Assembly (NCBI GenBank): GCA_023388255.1
Contig: JAEWGO010000001.1
Location: 1-64,000, forward strand
DNA length: 64,000 bases
Origin: Pseudomonadota bacterium
Lineage (GTDB): Bacteria > Pseudomonadota > Gammaproteobacteria > Xanthomonadales > Rhodanobacteraceae
Direction of reading: 5' to 3'
Part shown: positions 50,375-59,070 of the stretch, in pieces
How positions within the stretch are numbered: the first letter of the stretch is position 1
Layout: each line of letters begins with the position of its first letter
The notes under the pieces: generated by a model
Told to the model about the DNA's origin: nothing
The model's database searches: none
The model's input: only the letters and a program-made list of their open reading frames with translations
Program-made: the position numbers and the translations under genes

Positions 50375-51907
50375 TCAGGACTCGAAGCCGTTGACGAATA
50401 TCGCGTCCGATGTCGACTCGACGGCACCGATGTCGGCCGCGATACCGGCGATGCGTGGAAGTCCGCGCTGGTCGGTTTCGAAGCCGTGCGCCGCGCCGTG
50501 GTCGATCGCGGGGCTGTCCGGCAGCGGCATGCGGGACCGGGTCGGGCCACCGTTGTCCTGCAGCGGCCCGAGTCGCGGCGTGGATTCGAACAGCGTGTCG
50601 GACGGCACCGGGATATGCGCCCATCCGACCATGTTGGTGTCGCCGAGGATCGTGAGCCCGTTCGGGCCGTCGATGTCGTCGTCGGCATACGGTGGAGCGC
50701 CGTCGTCGAAATAGTTGCCGGCGATGATCGTGCCCAACATCGAGACGTTGACGGCATCGTAGCCGATCACGATGCCGGCGCCGAACTTGGTGCCGACCAG
50801 GTTCGATTCGCTGTTGCCGGTGATGGTGCTGTTGGTGATTGTGCTGATCGCCGAGTTCAGGAAGAGCGCGCCGCTCATCCAGTGCTGAGTCGCCGTGGCA
50901 ACATTGCCCGAGACCGTGCTGCTGTAGATGTTGGTCATGGCATTGTTGTGGCCGAGCACGACGATGCCTGAAGTACCGGAATCGGCGTGGTTGTTCGATA
51001 TGGTCGAGCGCAGCACAACGCCGCCGCCATACACCACGCCGCCGCCGCCGTCGCCGGCGGACGTGTTGCCGTCCAGCGTGCTGTCTTCCATCCATATCGA
51101 GCTTTTCGTGACCAGGCCGCCGCCGAAGAGGTTCGCCGTGGCGCTGGCCGTTACGGCGTTGTCCGCGATCGTGCTCGCATACATGTCGACGGCCCCCTGT
51201 GCGTACAGGCCGCCGCCCGCCGCGCTGCCATGATCGGTTCGGGCGAGGCTGCTTTGGATTGTCGAATCGTACAGGCGGACATCGCCGCTGCCATAGACGG
51301 CGATGGCACCGCCGCGCGCGTTGCCGGCCTGCCCGACTGGCGTGATCACCATGCAGCTGCGGAATACCGAGTCGTGGATGCGCACGCTGCCGCCGGTCGA
51401 ACGCAGGCAGCCGCCGCCGAGGCCGGAGTTGGAGAGATACTTGCCGCCGCTGACGGTGACATCTCTGATGTCGAGGCTTGCACCGCCGCCGGCATGATTG
51501 AAGATGCGGCGATTCTGGTTGCCGGTGCCGCTGATTTCCAGCTGTCCGGCACCGGGGCCGGACAGTTCGACGTCGCGCAGCGTGATCGCCCCGGTGGTGA
51601 CCGAGATCGTGCTGCACGTGAGTCCGGACAGGTCGATGCCGTCGCCGTGGTTGGCATGCATGGCGGCGTTGCGTAGGCTGCCCGAGCCGGCATCGTTGCA
51701 GTTCGTCACCGACCACAGGATGGAGCCGTCCGGTCGCGGTGAGGCTGAGGGATCGGCGACATGGGCGCTGGTCGGCGCGGCATGTGTATCCATCACGCTG
51801 CCAGCCACAATCGCGCCGGCACAGGCCATCGCCAGCGCGGCTGCCAGCGGTTTCGCGCGTGATTGCGCCAGGTTGCTGTGCGTGTGGGTCTTGCACCGGT
51901 ATCGCAT
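50375..51907 (-). CDS. Secreted beta-helix protein with C-terminal IFVNGFES tag
   Basis: A 510-residue exported protein. After a basic N-terminal region the signal peptide ends near THAAPTS (about residue 45). The mature part consists of right-handed beta-helix rungs (DGIDLSGLTCSTISVTTGAI, LDIRDVTVSGGKYLSNSG, IYSSTVSGNVATATQH, NSTITGNSESNLVG), ending in the choice-of-anchor-like stretch LGPLQDNGGPTRSRMPLPDSPAIDHG, common to such proteins. The last residues are SDAIFVNGFES, the tag one residue from the end. GAGG lies 10 bases before ATG 51907. The PD40 protein gene is 105 bases upstream on the same strand. Confidence 0.82.
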   Translation of the reverse strand: MRYRCKTHTHSNLAQSRAKPLAAALAMACAGAIVAGSVMDTHAAPTSAHVADPSASPRPDGSILWSVTNCNDAGSGSLRNAAMHANHGDGIDLSGLTCSTISVTTGAITLRDVELSGPGAGQLEISGTGNQNRRIFNHAGGGASLDIRDVTVSGGKYLSNSGLGGGCLRSTGGSVRIHDSVFRSCMVITPVGQAGNARGGAIAVYGSGDVRLYDSTIQSSLARTDHGSAAGGGLYAQGAVDMYASTIADNAVTASATANLFGGGLVTKSSIWMEDSTLDGNTSAGDGGGGVVYGGGVVLRSTISNNHADSGTSGIVVLGHNNAMTNIYSSTVSGNVATATQHWMSGALFLNSAISTITNSTITGNSESNLVGTKFGAGIVIGYDAVNVSMLGTIIAGNYFDDGAPPYADDDIDGPNGLTILGDTNMVGWAHIPVPSDTLFESTPRLGPLQDNGGPTRSRMPLPDSPAIDHGAAHGFETDQRGLPRIAGIAADIGAVESTSDAIFVNGFES

Positions 51908-52012
51908 GTCGGCATCCTCGCTGGATCGTTGGCGCAGGAAAAAGGTGTTCGTCGGCGCCTGCGCGTCGCCATGGCGACGGGGAGTACCGCCGCGTTTCGT
52001 CACAGGCGCGTA

Positions 52013-53083
52013 TCAGCGCGGCGGCAGGCGCATCGTCCCGGCGCGCCGAGCAATCCGGACGAGGCAGCCGAGCAGCAATGCGAGCAGGGCGAGCATCGGC
52101 GCGCCGAGGGTCGGTGCCGGTACCGCGTCGGCGGGTGGCGGCGCCGCGATCGGTTCGCGCGTGGCGACGAAGACGTCGCCCGGATCGTTGGCGTCGAGCT
52201 TGCGGCCGAAATACAGCCGCGTGCCGTCCGTCGACAGTGACGCGCGCGTTTCCGATCCCGCCGTATTGATGGACGGGTGGTCGATGCGTTGCGGCGTCGA
52301 CCACGGCGACGTGACGCTGGCGCGGGTGGCGGCATAGATGTCCATGTTGCCGTCGCGGCTGGAGCTGAACACGATTTCCAGGCCGTCGGCGCGCACGTTC
52401 GGCATGCGGTCGTCGGCGGCTGTCGACAGCTCGGCCACGCGCACGCCGGCGGTCACGGTGCCGTCGGCGAGCACGCGGCTCATGTAGATGTCCTGGCCCT
52501 CGCTGTCGGGATAGCCGTTGCTCGAGAAGAACAGGAACTTGCCGTCGGGCGTGTCCAGCCACGACGGGCTGAACTCGGCGCCGGCGGTGTTCGGTCCGTT
52601 CGGGTAGCAGCCGAGGTTGACCGGCGTCGACCAGGCATGCGTCGCGTCCTCGTGGCTGAGGAAGATGTCGCCGGCCGAGGGGCCGCCGGTCGGTGGAGGC
52701 GGCGGCGTGTCGCCGGGAAAGCAGTCGTCGGCGGTTTGCATGGAGCTGACGAACAGCAGGCTGCCGTCGGCGAGCGGCGTCGGGCAGTAATCGAACTCGC
52801 CGGAGTTGACCGGCGCCGGCAGGTTCTCGGCGGCTTCCCAGCCGCCCTGCAGCGACGGGCGATGCGCGCGCCAGATGTCCTGCTTGCCGAGTCCGCCGGG
52901 ACGATTGGACGCGAAATAGAGACCGAGGCCATCGGGAGACTCGATCGGACAGCCCTCGGCGGCGGGCGTGTTGATCGCCGTGACCGGCTGCGGATCACTC
53001 CAGGGTCCGTATTCGTGTGCGTCGGCAGCGCCGATGCCGACGGCGAGCAGGGCGATGGCGATCATGCGGGATGCGCGGTTCAT
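52013..53083 (-). CDS. Secreted PD40 (TolB-like propeller) protein with IPTL-like C-terminal anchor
   Basis: A 356-residue protein with a signal peptide (residues 1-22, GIGAADA-HE) and a beta-propeller of PD40/WD40-like type; blades contain ESPDGLGLYFASNRPGG, PLADGSLLFVSSMQ, DTPDGKFLFFSSNGYPDS, RADGLEIVFSSSRDGNMDIY and STDGTRLYFGRKLD. The C-terminus reads PAPTLGAPMLALLALLLG (membrane helix, about 329-342) followed by a basic stretch with RIARRAG. This three-part layout (PTL motif, helix, Arg cluster) resembles IPTL-CTERM sorting signals. AAGGAG lies 8 bases before ATG 53083. Ligand unknown. Confidence 0.85.
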   Translation of the reverse strand: MNRASRMIAIALLAVGIGAADAHEYGPWSDPQPVTAINTPAAEGCPIESPDGLGLYFASNRPGGLGKQDIWRAHRPSLQGGWEAAENLPAPVNSGEFDYCPTPLADGSLLFVSSMQTADDCFPGDTPPPPPTGGPSAGDIFLSHEDATHAWSTPVNLGCYPNGPNTAGAEFSPSWLDTPDGKFLFFSSNGYPDSEGQDIYMSRVLADGTVTAGVRVAELSTAADDRMPNVRADGLEIVFSSSRDGNMDIYAATRASVTSPWSTPQRIDHPSINTAGSETRASLSTDGTRLYFGRKLDANDPGDVFVATREPIAAPPPADAVPAPTLGAPMLALLALLLGCLVRIARRAGTMRLPPR

Positions 53084-53135
53084 GGACTTGGTCTCCTTGT
53101 CGTGTTGGGGTTCGTGGTCCGGGATGGCGGGCGCC

Positions 53136-53423
53136 TCAACGCAGTGCGACGTGCGATTCCGCGCGTCGCGCTGCACCTGGTTCGACCACGACGATGCGGT
53201 CGGCACCGTGCGCGCAGGCCTGTCGGATCTGCTGGTACAAGGCCGCGCGCGCCGGCACGACGCGGGTGTAGTTGTCGTAACCGTATGTCGCGGCGGTTTC
53301 GCGCAGGCTCGGCGCGCCGGTGCGGGCGCAATTCCAGCGCAGCGGCGCGGATTCGGCTGCATGAGGGGATCGGCAGCAGAGGGCAGCGAGGACCGTGATG
53401 GCGATGGCGACGCAGACGTTCAT
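53136..53423 (-). CDS. Small secreted hypothetical protein (95 aa)
   Basis: I do not recognise this 95-residue protein. It begins MNVCVAIAITVLAALCCRSP, a signal peptide (ending near PHAAES), and then LRWNCARTGAPSLRETAATY, YDNYTRVVPARAALYQQIRQAC, HGADRIVVVEP and a polar tail. One Cys pair could form in the mature part. It lies 52 bases upstream of the PD40 gene on the same strand and is divergent from the second CadC-like regulator. It may be co-transcribed with the PD40 and beta-helix genes. Confidence 0.6.
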   Translation of the reverse strand: MNVCVAIAITVLAALCCRSPHAAESAPLRWNCARTGAPSLRETAATYGYDNYTRVVPARAALYQQIRQACAHGADRIVVVEPGAARRAESHVALR

Positions 53424-53624
53424 GACAATCACCGAGGCAAGCCGACGGTCTGTCGGCAGCAGGCAGGCTGCGCCCTGTATCGCGTTGAATGCCTTGGGTC
53501 CGCGTTGAAGCCGCGTATGGGTTGCGTGAGGTTTGTGAGGCAGCCGCTTGCAGCGCGCCAAATCCGCGCTTTGCGCGGCATCGCCGCGACGCGGCACAAT
53601 CGGCATCGCGGCGGGGGGCATGTG

Positions 53625-55661
53625 ATGGACCCGAGGAACCCGGAGGCAATCTGCTATCGCTTCGGCGATGTCGAAGTCGACCTGCGCCGTCACTGCGTGC
53701 TGCGCAGCGGTGCCGAGCTGGCGCTTGAACCCAAGGCCTACGCGGTGCTGGTCGAACTGCTGCGCCGAGCGGGCGGGGTGGTTGGCCGCGATGCGCTGCT
53801 CGACGCGGTGTGGGGCCACCGCCACGTCACGCCGGCAGTGCTGAACCGCATCATTGCCCTGCTGCGGCGCGAACTCGGGGATTCGGCCGATCATCCGCAC
53901 CTGATCCGCACCGTGCATGGTGTCGGCTACGAATTCTTCGGCGCCGTCCTGCAGGAGTTGCGCGAGACTTCACCGGTGGTGGTTGCCACGGCGGATGCGA
54001 CCGGCGCTGGCGCACCGGTGGGAGAACGCTTGGTATCGCCGTCATCCGTCGTTGCCGCATCGCCCCCCACCCGCTCCCCGCCATCGCGCACGGCGCGCGG
54101 CCTCGTGCCGGCGTTGCTTGCGCTCGTCGCGATGCTGGTGGTCGTGCTGGCATGGTCCCTGTTGCCGCGCCCGCGGCCCGCCGCCGCGCCGGCTACGGCG
54201 ATGCCGGTACGCAGCATTGCCGTGCTGCCACTGGTCGATGCCGGCGGCGAGGCGGATCGGCAGGTATTCGTGGACGGCCTGTCGGAAAACCTGATCACCA
54301 CGCTGTCGCAATACAAAGACCTGAAGGTGATCGGACGCAGCTCGTCGTTCCTGTTCCGCGGCAGCAGGGAAGGCGCCGCCGCGATAGCTGCGAAGCTCGG
54401 CGTCGCGCATCTGGTCGAAGGCAGCGTGCAGCGCGTCGGCGATGACGTGCGCGTCAGCGTGGAACTGATTCACGCCGCGGACAGCAGGGTCGTCTGGACC
54501 CGTCGCTTCGACCGGCCGTACACGGCCCTGTTCGCCCTGCAGGATGAAATCGCGCTCGCCGTCGCCGGCGCGCTGCAGGTGAACGTGTTGCACGCGATGC
54601 CATCGATGGTCGAAGCCGGGCGTCCGGCCAGTGGCAACCTCGACGCGTATGAAGCGTATCTGCGCGCCACCGCCAATGTCAGCGGCAGCGACCTGGTCGG
54701 GGCCATCAAGCAGTTCGCCCAGGCGACGCGCATCGACCCCGGCTATGCGCAGGCCTGGTCGTGGCTCGGCTTCGCGCGCACGCAGTACGCGCGCGGCAAC
54801 CGCGTTCGCGATGCCGCGCGCGCCGGTTATGCGCAGGCGCGCAAGGACATCGACACGGCGCTGCGGCTGGCGCCGGATTTCGGCCAGGCGCACGCGATCC
54901 GCGCCAACCTGTTGAGTGCCGCCGACCACGACTGGAACGGCGCGCTGGCCGAGTTCCACACGGCGTTGCAGTTGGTGCCGGAGAACGATCCGTCGCATGG
55001 CGCCGTGAGCCGACTGCTGGCTACGCTGGGAAGGATCGACGAGGCGATCATGGAGCGCCGCAAGTACATCACTGGCGATCCGCTGGCCGCATTCGCGCGT
55101 GTCTACCTCGCCGAACTGCTGGCGTGCCGCGGTCGGCTCGATGAAGCCGCCGCGAGCCTGCGCGCTGCCGTCGAGCTGAGTCCGGAGCCGGACGACAATA
55201 CGCATGACTGGCATGCGAGCCAGCGCTCCCATCTCGCCATTCTGCGTGGCGATGCGGCAACCGCATTGGCAGAAGCCGATTCGATGGTTCCGAATCGCTG
55301 GCGCGAACGCACGCGTGCGCTGGCACTGCAGATCGGCAGCGATCGTGCGGCCGCCGACGAGGCGCTGCAACACCTCGTCGAAACCGCTGGCCAGGAGAAG
55401 GGCGATGCCTATGCGATAGCGCGCGTCCATGCCTTGCGCGGCGATGCAGGCCGCATGTTCGAATGGCTGCAACGCGATGCCGAACGGGACGACACCGGCG
55501 TGCACCGCGTGCTGTTCGATCCGCTGCTGCTGCGCTTCCGTGATGATGCGCGCTTCGCCGCGTACTGCAGGACCGCCGGCCTGCCGCCGCCGACCGCGAG
55601 TGAATCGCTTGACGTCGATCGGATCCGCCGCACGCTGGCGCTGTCAACCGGCCAGCGTTGA
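53625..55661 (+). CDS. CadC-like membrane transcriptional regulator with TolB-like and TPR domains
   Basis: A one-component regulator of 678 residues. A winged helix of OmpR type spans residues 10-106 (YRFGDVEVDLRRHCVLRSGA, LEPKAYAVLVELLRRAG, DALLDAVWGHRHVTPAVLNR, IRTVHGVGYEFFG). A Pro/Ser-rich linker and a membrane helix (160-180) follow. The periplasmic part begins with SIAVLPLVDAGGEADRQVFV and GLSENLITTLSQYKDLKVIG (TolB-like N-terminal domain, as in adenylate cyclase-linked proteins), then TPR units (GYAQAWSWLGFARTQYARGN and on). ATG 53625 lies after a G-rich stretch. It faces the exported-protein genes at 50375-53423, which are candidate targets. Confidence 0.88.
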   Translation: MDPRNPEAICYRFGDVEVDLRRHCVLRSGAELALEPKAYAVLVELLRRAGGVVGRDALLDAVWGHRHVTPAVLNRIIALLRRELGDSADHPHLIRTVHGVGYEFFGAVLQELRETSPVVVATADATGAGAPVGERLVSPSSVVAASPPTRSPPSRTARGLVPALLALVAMLVVVLAWSLLPRPRPAAAPATAMPVRSIAVLPLVDAGGEADRQVFVDGLSENLITTLSQYKDLKVIGRSSSFLFRGSREGAAAIAAKLGVAHLVEGSVQRVGDDVRVSVELIHAADSRVVWTRRFDRPYTALFALQDEIALAVAGALQVNVLHAMPSMVEAGRPASGNLDAYEAYLRATANVSGSDLVGAIKQFAQATRIDPGYAQAWSWLGFARTQYARGNRVRDAARAGYAQARKDIDTALRLAPDFGQAHAIRANLLSAADHDWNGALAEFHTALQLVPENDPSHGAVSRLLATLGRIDEAIMERRKYITGDPLAAFARVYLAELLACRGRLDEAAASLRAAVELSPEPDDNTHDWHASQRSHLAILRGDAATALAEADSMVPNRWRERTRALALQIGSDRAAADEALQHLVETAGQEKGDAYAIARVHALRGDAGRMFEWLQRDAERDDTGVHRVLFDPLLLRFRDDARFAAYCRTAGLPPPTASESLDVDRIRRTLALSTGQR

Positions 55662-55945
55662 GGGCGGTGCGGGAACTCCCGCATCGCCGGTCGCGCGATG
55701 GCGAAAGCGCGCGCCCGTGCGCGTTGTTCGGGCTCCCGCCGCGCTGGCCGGATCTGCCAGTTCCAGCGAGTGCAGCAACACGCCGGCCTGCGCGCGGTTG
55801 CGCACGCCGAGGCGTTCGAAGAGCGTGGTCAGGTGCGCCTTCACGGTGCGTTCCTGCACGTCACGGCGATCTGCTTGTTCAACGGACCTTCCGCGACGAA
55901 ACCGGGCACGCGCATCTGCTGCGGACTCGGCGAAGTGTGGGACGG
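55662..55945 (-). pseudogene. Truncated, frameshifted LuxR-type response regulator remnant
   Basis: On the minus strand the helix-turn-helix of a LuxR/NarL regulator is recognisable in two frames: SPSPQQMRVPGFVAEGPLNK then, after a frameshift near 55865, VQERTVKAHLTTLFERLGV and NRAQAGVLLHSLELADPA. The recognition helix is intact, but the receiver domain and start are missing; the fragment stops where the chaB gene ends (55950). The frameshift falls between the scaffold and recognition helices, so no working protein can be made. Confidence 0.75.
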
Positions 55946-55949
55946 GCCA

Positions 55950-56177
55950 CTAGCGCGCGTGCCAGCGTCCATCGTCACCGCGCTCGTACTTTTCCTTGAC
56001 CGCCGACCATGCGACCTTGTGCGAGACCTCTTCGCGTGATTCGTTGCCGCGACGATCCCCCGCATCGGCATACTCGCTCCAGGCGTGGTTGAACGCCGCG
56101 CGGTAAATGTCCTGCGCGTGTTCCGGCAGGTGGTTGCGGACGGATTCGGGCAGGTCGTGGTTGCGTGCATACGGCAT
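55950..56177 (-). CDS. chaB: ChaB family protein
   Basis: A 75-residue protein of the ChaB family, long described as a regulator of the ChaA cation/proton antiporter, on limited evidence. The family signature is complete: MPYARNHDLPESVRNHLPEH, AQDIYRAAFNHAWSEYAD and, near the end, AWSAVKEKYERGDDGRWH. ATG 56177 follows GGAGGAG by 5-6 bases. No chaA gene is near. The LuxR remnant begins 4 bases after its stop. Confidence 0.92.
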   Translation of the reverse strand: MPYARNHDLPESVRNHLPEHAQDIYRAAFNHAWSEYADAGDRRGNESREEVSHKVAWSAVKEKYERGDDGRWHAR

Positions 56178-56296
56178 GACGTACTCCTCCATGCGGGAAG
56201 GATGCCATCCTGCATTTTCGCGCATGAACCGTCGGTTGCAGCATGTTGGACCTGGGTACGATGCCGCCGTGTCTACGCTCTCGCGAAGCTGGCGGG

Positions 56297-56369
56297 ATGC
56301 GCCGATTCATCATGCTGTGCCTGCTCGTCCCGCTCGCGGCCTGCGCGCCGCGCCCTTCCGTGAGAAGCG
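56297..56369 (+). other. Lipoprotein signal sequence in a different frame from the following hydrolase
   Basis: ATG 56297 starts MRRFIMLCLLVPLAACAPRP, a complete lipoprotein signal with lipobox LAAC. The hydrolase homology begins at 56370 in the frame one base later. A single-base change between about 56345 and 56370 would fuse the two. See findings. Confidence 0.55.
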
Positions 56370-58130
56370 ATGACCGAACCCCATCTCGCCGGCGACATCC
56401 GCGAAACCGTGCATCGCGGTTCCGACGACCTGCTCAGCGCCGGTCTCGGTCTCGGCGGCTTGCGTGCACAAGCGAAGGCGTTCGCCGATGCAGGCGCACC
56501 TACACCGGAAGAATTGCGCCGCCGCGCGATCCACGCGAGCTGGAGCGGCATCGCCGACCTCGGTCCGCTCGGCGGCTATGGCCGCGTCTACGGCGGCGTG
56601 CCGAATGTGTCGGGCCGCGAGTACAGCGCATTCGCGCGCGTGCCCGGCGCGAATGCGCCGCATCGCGTGCTGGTGCAGGTGCCGGATGCGTTCGACGCGA
56701 AGGAGCGTTGCCTGCTCGTCGCCCCGTCGTCCGGCTCGCGCGGCGTCTACGGTGCGATCGCGCTGGCCGGTGCGTGGGGACTGCCGCGTGGCTGCGCAGT
56801 CGCCTATACCGACAAGGGGGCTGGATCGGGCTACTACGATCTCGATTCGCATACGGGTGTCCGGCTGGACGGCACGCGCACCACGCACACGGACAGCGCG
56901 ACGGCGCACCTCGAGATGTTCGAGTTCGAACTGCAGCCTGCGGCGGGTGCGAGTGGTGTAGCCGTCAAGCACGCGCATTCCGGTGACAACCCGGAGGCCG
57001 ACTGGGGTCGGCACGTGCTGCAGGCCGCTCGGTTCGGGCTGGAGATGCTCGATCGCGCGTATCCGGGGCAGGCGCCGTTCACGCCGGCGAACACGCGCGT
57101 GATCGCGGTCGGCCTTTCCAATGGCGGTGGTGCGGTGCTGCAGGCCGCCGGCCTCGACGATGCACGGATGCTCGCCGGCGCGGTCGCGCTCGAACCGAAC
57201 GTGCATGTCGAAGGCCGCGGTCGTGCGCTGTACGACTACGTGACCGAGGCGGCGCTCTATCTGCCCTGCGCGCTGGTCGATGCACGTTTCGATGCGGCGC
57301 CATTTGCGCGAGTGCAGGGCATGGTGCCGGCGGCGTGGATCGCGCGATGTGCGAGCTTGCATGAGGCGGGCCTCGTCGGCGGCGCCGATGTCGCCGCGCA
57401 GGCACGCAGCGCGCTCGATCACCTGCATGCGAGCGGCTGGGACGAGCAGACGCTCGATACTGCCGCCAGCACGACTGCATTCGACCTGTGGCGCGCGGTC
57501 GCCGTGACGTATGCGTCCGCATACCTGCGCGCGGCGCCGCAGGCAATGCCTTGCGGTTTCCGCTTCGGCGCGCTCGATGCGAACGGCACCCCGATCGCGA
57601 TTGATGCGCAGACGCGTGCTGCATGGTGGTCGGATGCGAGCGGCATTCCGCCTGGTGCCGGCGTCATGCTGCTCGGCGGTGTCGATGCCACGGCCGATCC
57701 CGCGGCGGCGAGCCTGCATTGCCTGCGTGCGTTGTGGACTGGAGACAGCGCTGACGCACGCGCCTTGCGCGCCTCGGTCGCAGCCACGGCCGTGAAGATT
57801 CCGCGCGCCGACCTGCCGCTGATCGTGGCCCAAGGCGAAGGCGACGGACTGCTGCCGATCGCGTTCGCCAGCGCGCCCTATGTCGCCGCACTGGAAGCGG
57901 GCGGCTGCACGCCGACGTACTGGCGCGTGCGGCACGCACAGCACTTCGATGCATTTCTCGCATTGCCCGCGTTCGGCGAACGTCACGTGCCGCTGATGCC
58001 GTATGGCTATGCCGCGCTCGATGCGCTGTGGGCCCATCTGGAACACGGCGCGCCATTGCCGGCGTCGCGACGATTCGTCACCACCCCGCGTGGGCCGGCG
58101 CCGCTCGACCGCGGCATGCTCGACTTCTGA
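56370..58130 (+). CDS. D-(-)-3-hydroxybutyrate oligomer hydrolase-like protein
   Basis: Hydrolyses short 3-hydroxybutyrate oligomers to the monomer in PHB use. The 586-residue product has the family layout: ETVHRGSDDLLSAGLGLGGL at the start, LLVAPSSGSRGVYGAI, DKGAGSGYYD, the nucleophile elbow VGLSNGGGAVLQAAG with Ser250, a probable Asp in AQGEGDGLLP and a His in RHAQHFDAFLALP. Family members are usually exported or lipoproteins. Here the ATG at 56370 gives no signal, and a lipoprotein leader lies just upstream in another frame. So this may be a frameshifted gene, a sequencing error or a cytoplasmic variant. Confidence 0.88.
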   Translation: MTEPHLAGDIRETVHRGSDDLLSAGLGLGGLRAQAKAFADAGAPTPEELRRRAIHASWSGIADLGPLGGYGRVYGGVPNVSGREYSAFARVPGANAPHRVLVQVPDAFDAKERCLLVAPSSGSRGVYGAIALAGAWGLPRGCAVAYTDKGAGSGYYDLDSHTGVRLDGTRTTHTDSATAHLEMFEFELQPAAGASGVAVKHAHSGDNPEADWGRHVLQAARFGLEMLDRAYPGQAPFTPANTRVIAVGLSNGGGAVLQAAGLDDARMLAGAVALEPNVHVEGRGRALYDYVTEAALYLPCALVDARFDAAPFARVQGMVPAAWIARCASLHEAGLVGGADVAAQARSALDHLHASGWDEQTLDTAASTTAFDLWRAVAVTYASAYLRAAPQAMPCGFRFGALDANGTPIAIDAQTRAAWWSDASGIPPGAGVMLLGGVDATADPAAASLHCLRALWTGDSADARALRASVAATAVKIPRADLPLIVAQGEGDGLLPIAFASAPYVAALEAGGCTPTYWRVRHAQHFDAFLALPAFGERHVPLMPYGYAALDALWAHLEHGAPLPASRRFVTTPRGPAPLDRGMLDF

Positions 58131-58251
58131 TTGCGTGCGTTCGGCTTCCCATCGGCCCGAACGAGGCGCGAGGAGCGCGTCGTGGACACACCCGCATCGG
58201 GTCGGGATACTTGCGCCCCGCGCCATGGTGGCAGCGGTGACTGGAGGCCAT

Positions 58252-59070
58252 GTGCCCGGGGTTCTAGTTTTCCTTGCGACCCGCAACGAGGCGGGCAACG
58301 TCCCGTCACTGCTGAGCGCGATCCGCCAGCATGTTCCCGCTGCCGATATCCTCGTCGTCGACGACGACAGCAGCGACGGAACGGTCGATGCGATCCGGTC
58401 GCTGGGCCTGCAGCGGCTGTCGCTGGTCCAGCGCAAGGCTGGTCTCGGTCTTGGTACGGCGCACGTGCTCGCACTGCTGCATGCGATCGGCCATGACTAC
58501 GACGCCATCGTCACGATGGATGCGGACTTGTCGCACGATCCCGCGGCCATTCCCTCGTTGCTCGCCGTGCTGGATGGCGGCGCGGACCTGTGCATCGGTT
58601 CGCGCTACATGGTCGGCGGCACTTGCGACTACTCCGGGTGGCGGCGCTTTCTGAGCGTCGGCGGCAACGCGACCTACCGGCGCGTCCTCGGTTTGCCGCT
58701 GCACGAGTTCACGACATCGCTGCGTGCGTTCAGGGTATCGCGGTTGCGCTCGCTCGATTTCGGCCGACTCGTCTGCAACGGGTATTCCTTCTTCGCGACG
58801 ATGGTCGTGGAGGCTGCCTTGCACGGATTCGCGATTGTCGAAGTGCCGATCCATTTCCGCGAGCGCGGCTATGGCGTATCCAAGATCCCGCCGTTCGAGA
58901 TCTTCCGCGCAATGGGCAACCTGATCCGACTCAAATGGCGCATGCGCAACGGAGCCGAGGCGCGCACGGTGCAGCATGTCCAATGCAAGGGGTGCGACAC
59001 GATGTATTCCGTCGTCGCAACAGGCGCCGCATACGGGCTTTGCGTGTGCTGCGGACGGCAGGGCGCATGA
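58252..59070 (+). CDS. Polyprenol-phosphate glycosyltransferase (DPM1-like GT2) with C-terminal CxxC pair
   Basis: Transfers a sugar, probably mannose or glucose, from a nucleotide donor to polyprenol phosphate at the inner face of the membrane. The GT-A domain shows VLVFLATRNEAGNVPSLLSA, ILVVDDDSSDGT and the metal motif TMDADLSHDP (Asp90, Asp92), GSRYMVGG and YSFFATMVVEA. It has no C-terminal membrane helices. Instead it ends with Cys245/Cys248 and Cys264/Cys267 (CKGC ... CVCC), a possible zinc ribbon. GTG 58252 follows GGAGG; ATG 58225 in the same frame is an alternative. The stop overlaps the start of the membrane protein gene (ATGA). Confidence 0.85.
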   Translation: MPGVLVFLATRNEAGNVPSLLSAIRQHVPAADILVVDDDSSDGTVDAIRSLGLQRLSLVQRKAGLGLGTAHVLALLHAIGHDYDAIVTMDADLSHDPAAIPSLLAVLDGGADLCIGSRYMVGGTCDYSGWRRFLSVGGNATYRRVLGLPLHEFTTSLRAFRVSRLRSLDFGRLVCNGYSFFATMVVEAALHGFAIVEVPIHFRERGYGVSKIPPFEIFRAMGNLIRLKWRMRNGAEARTVQHVQCKGCDTMYSVVATGAAYGLCVCCGRQGA

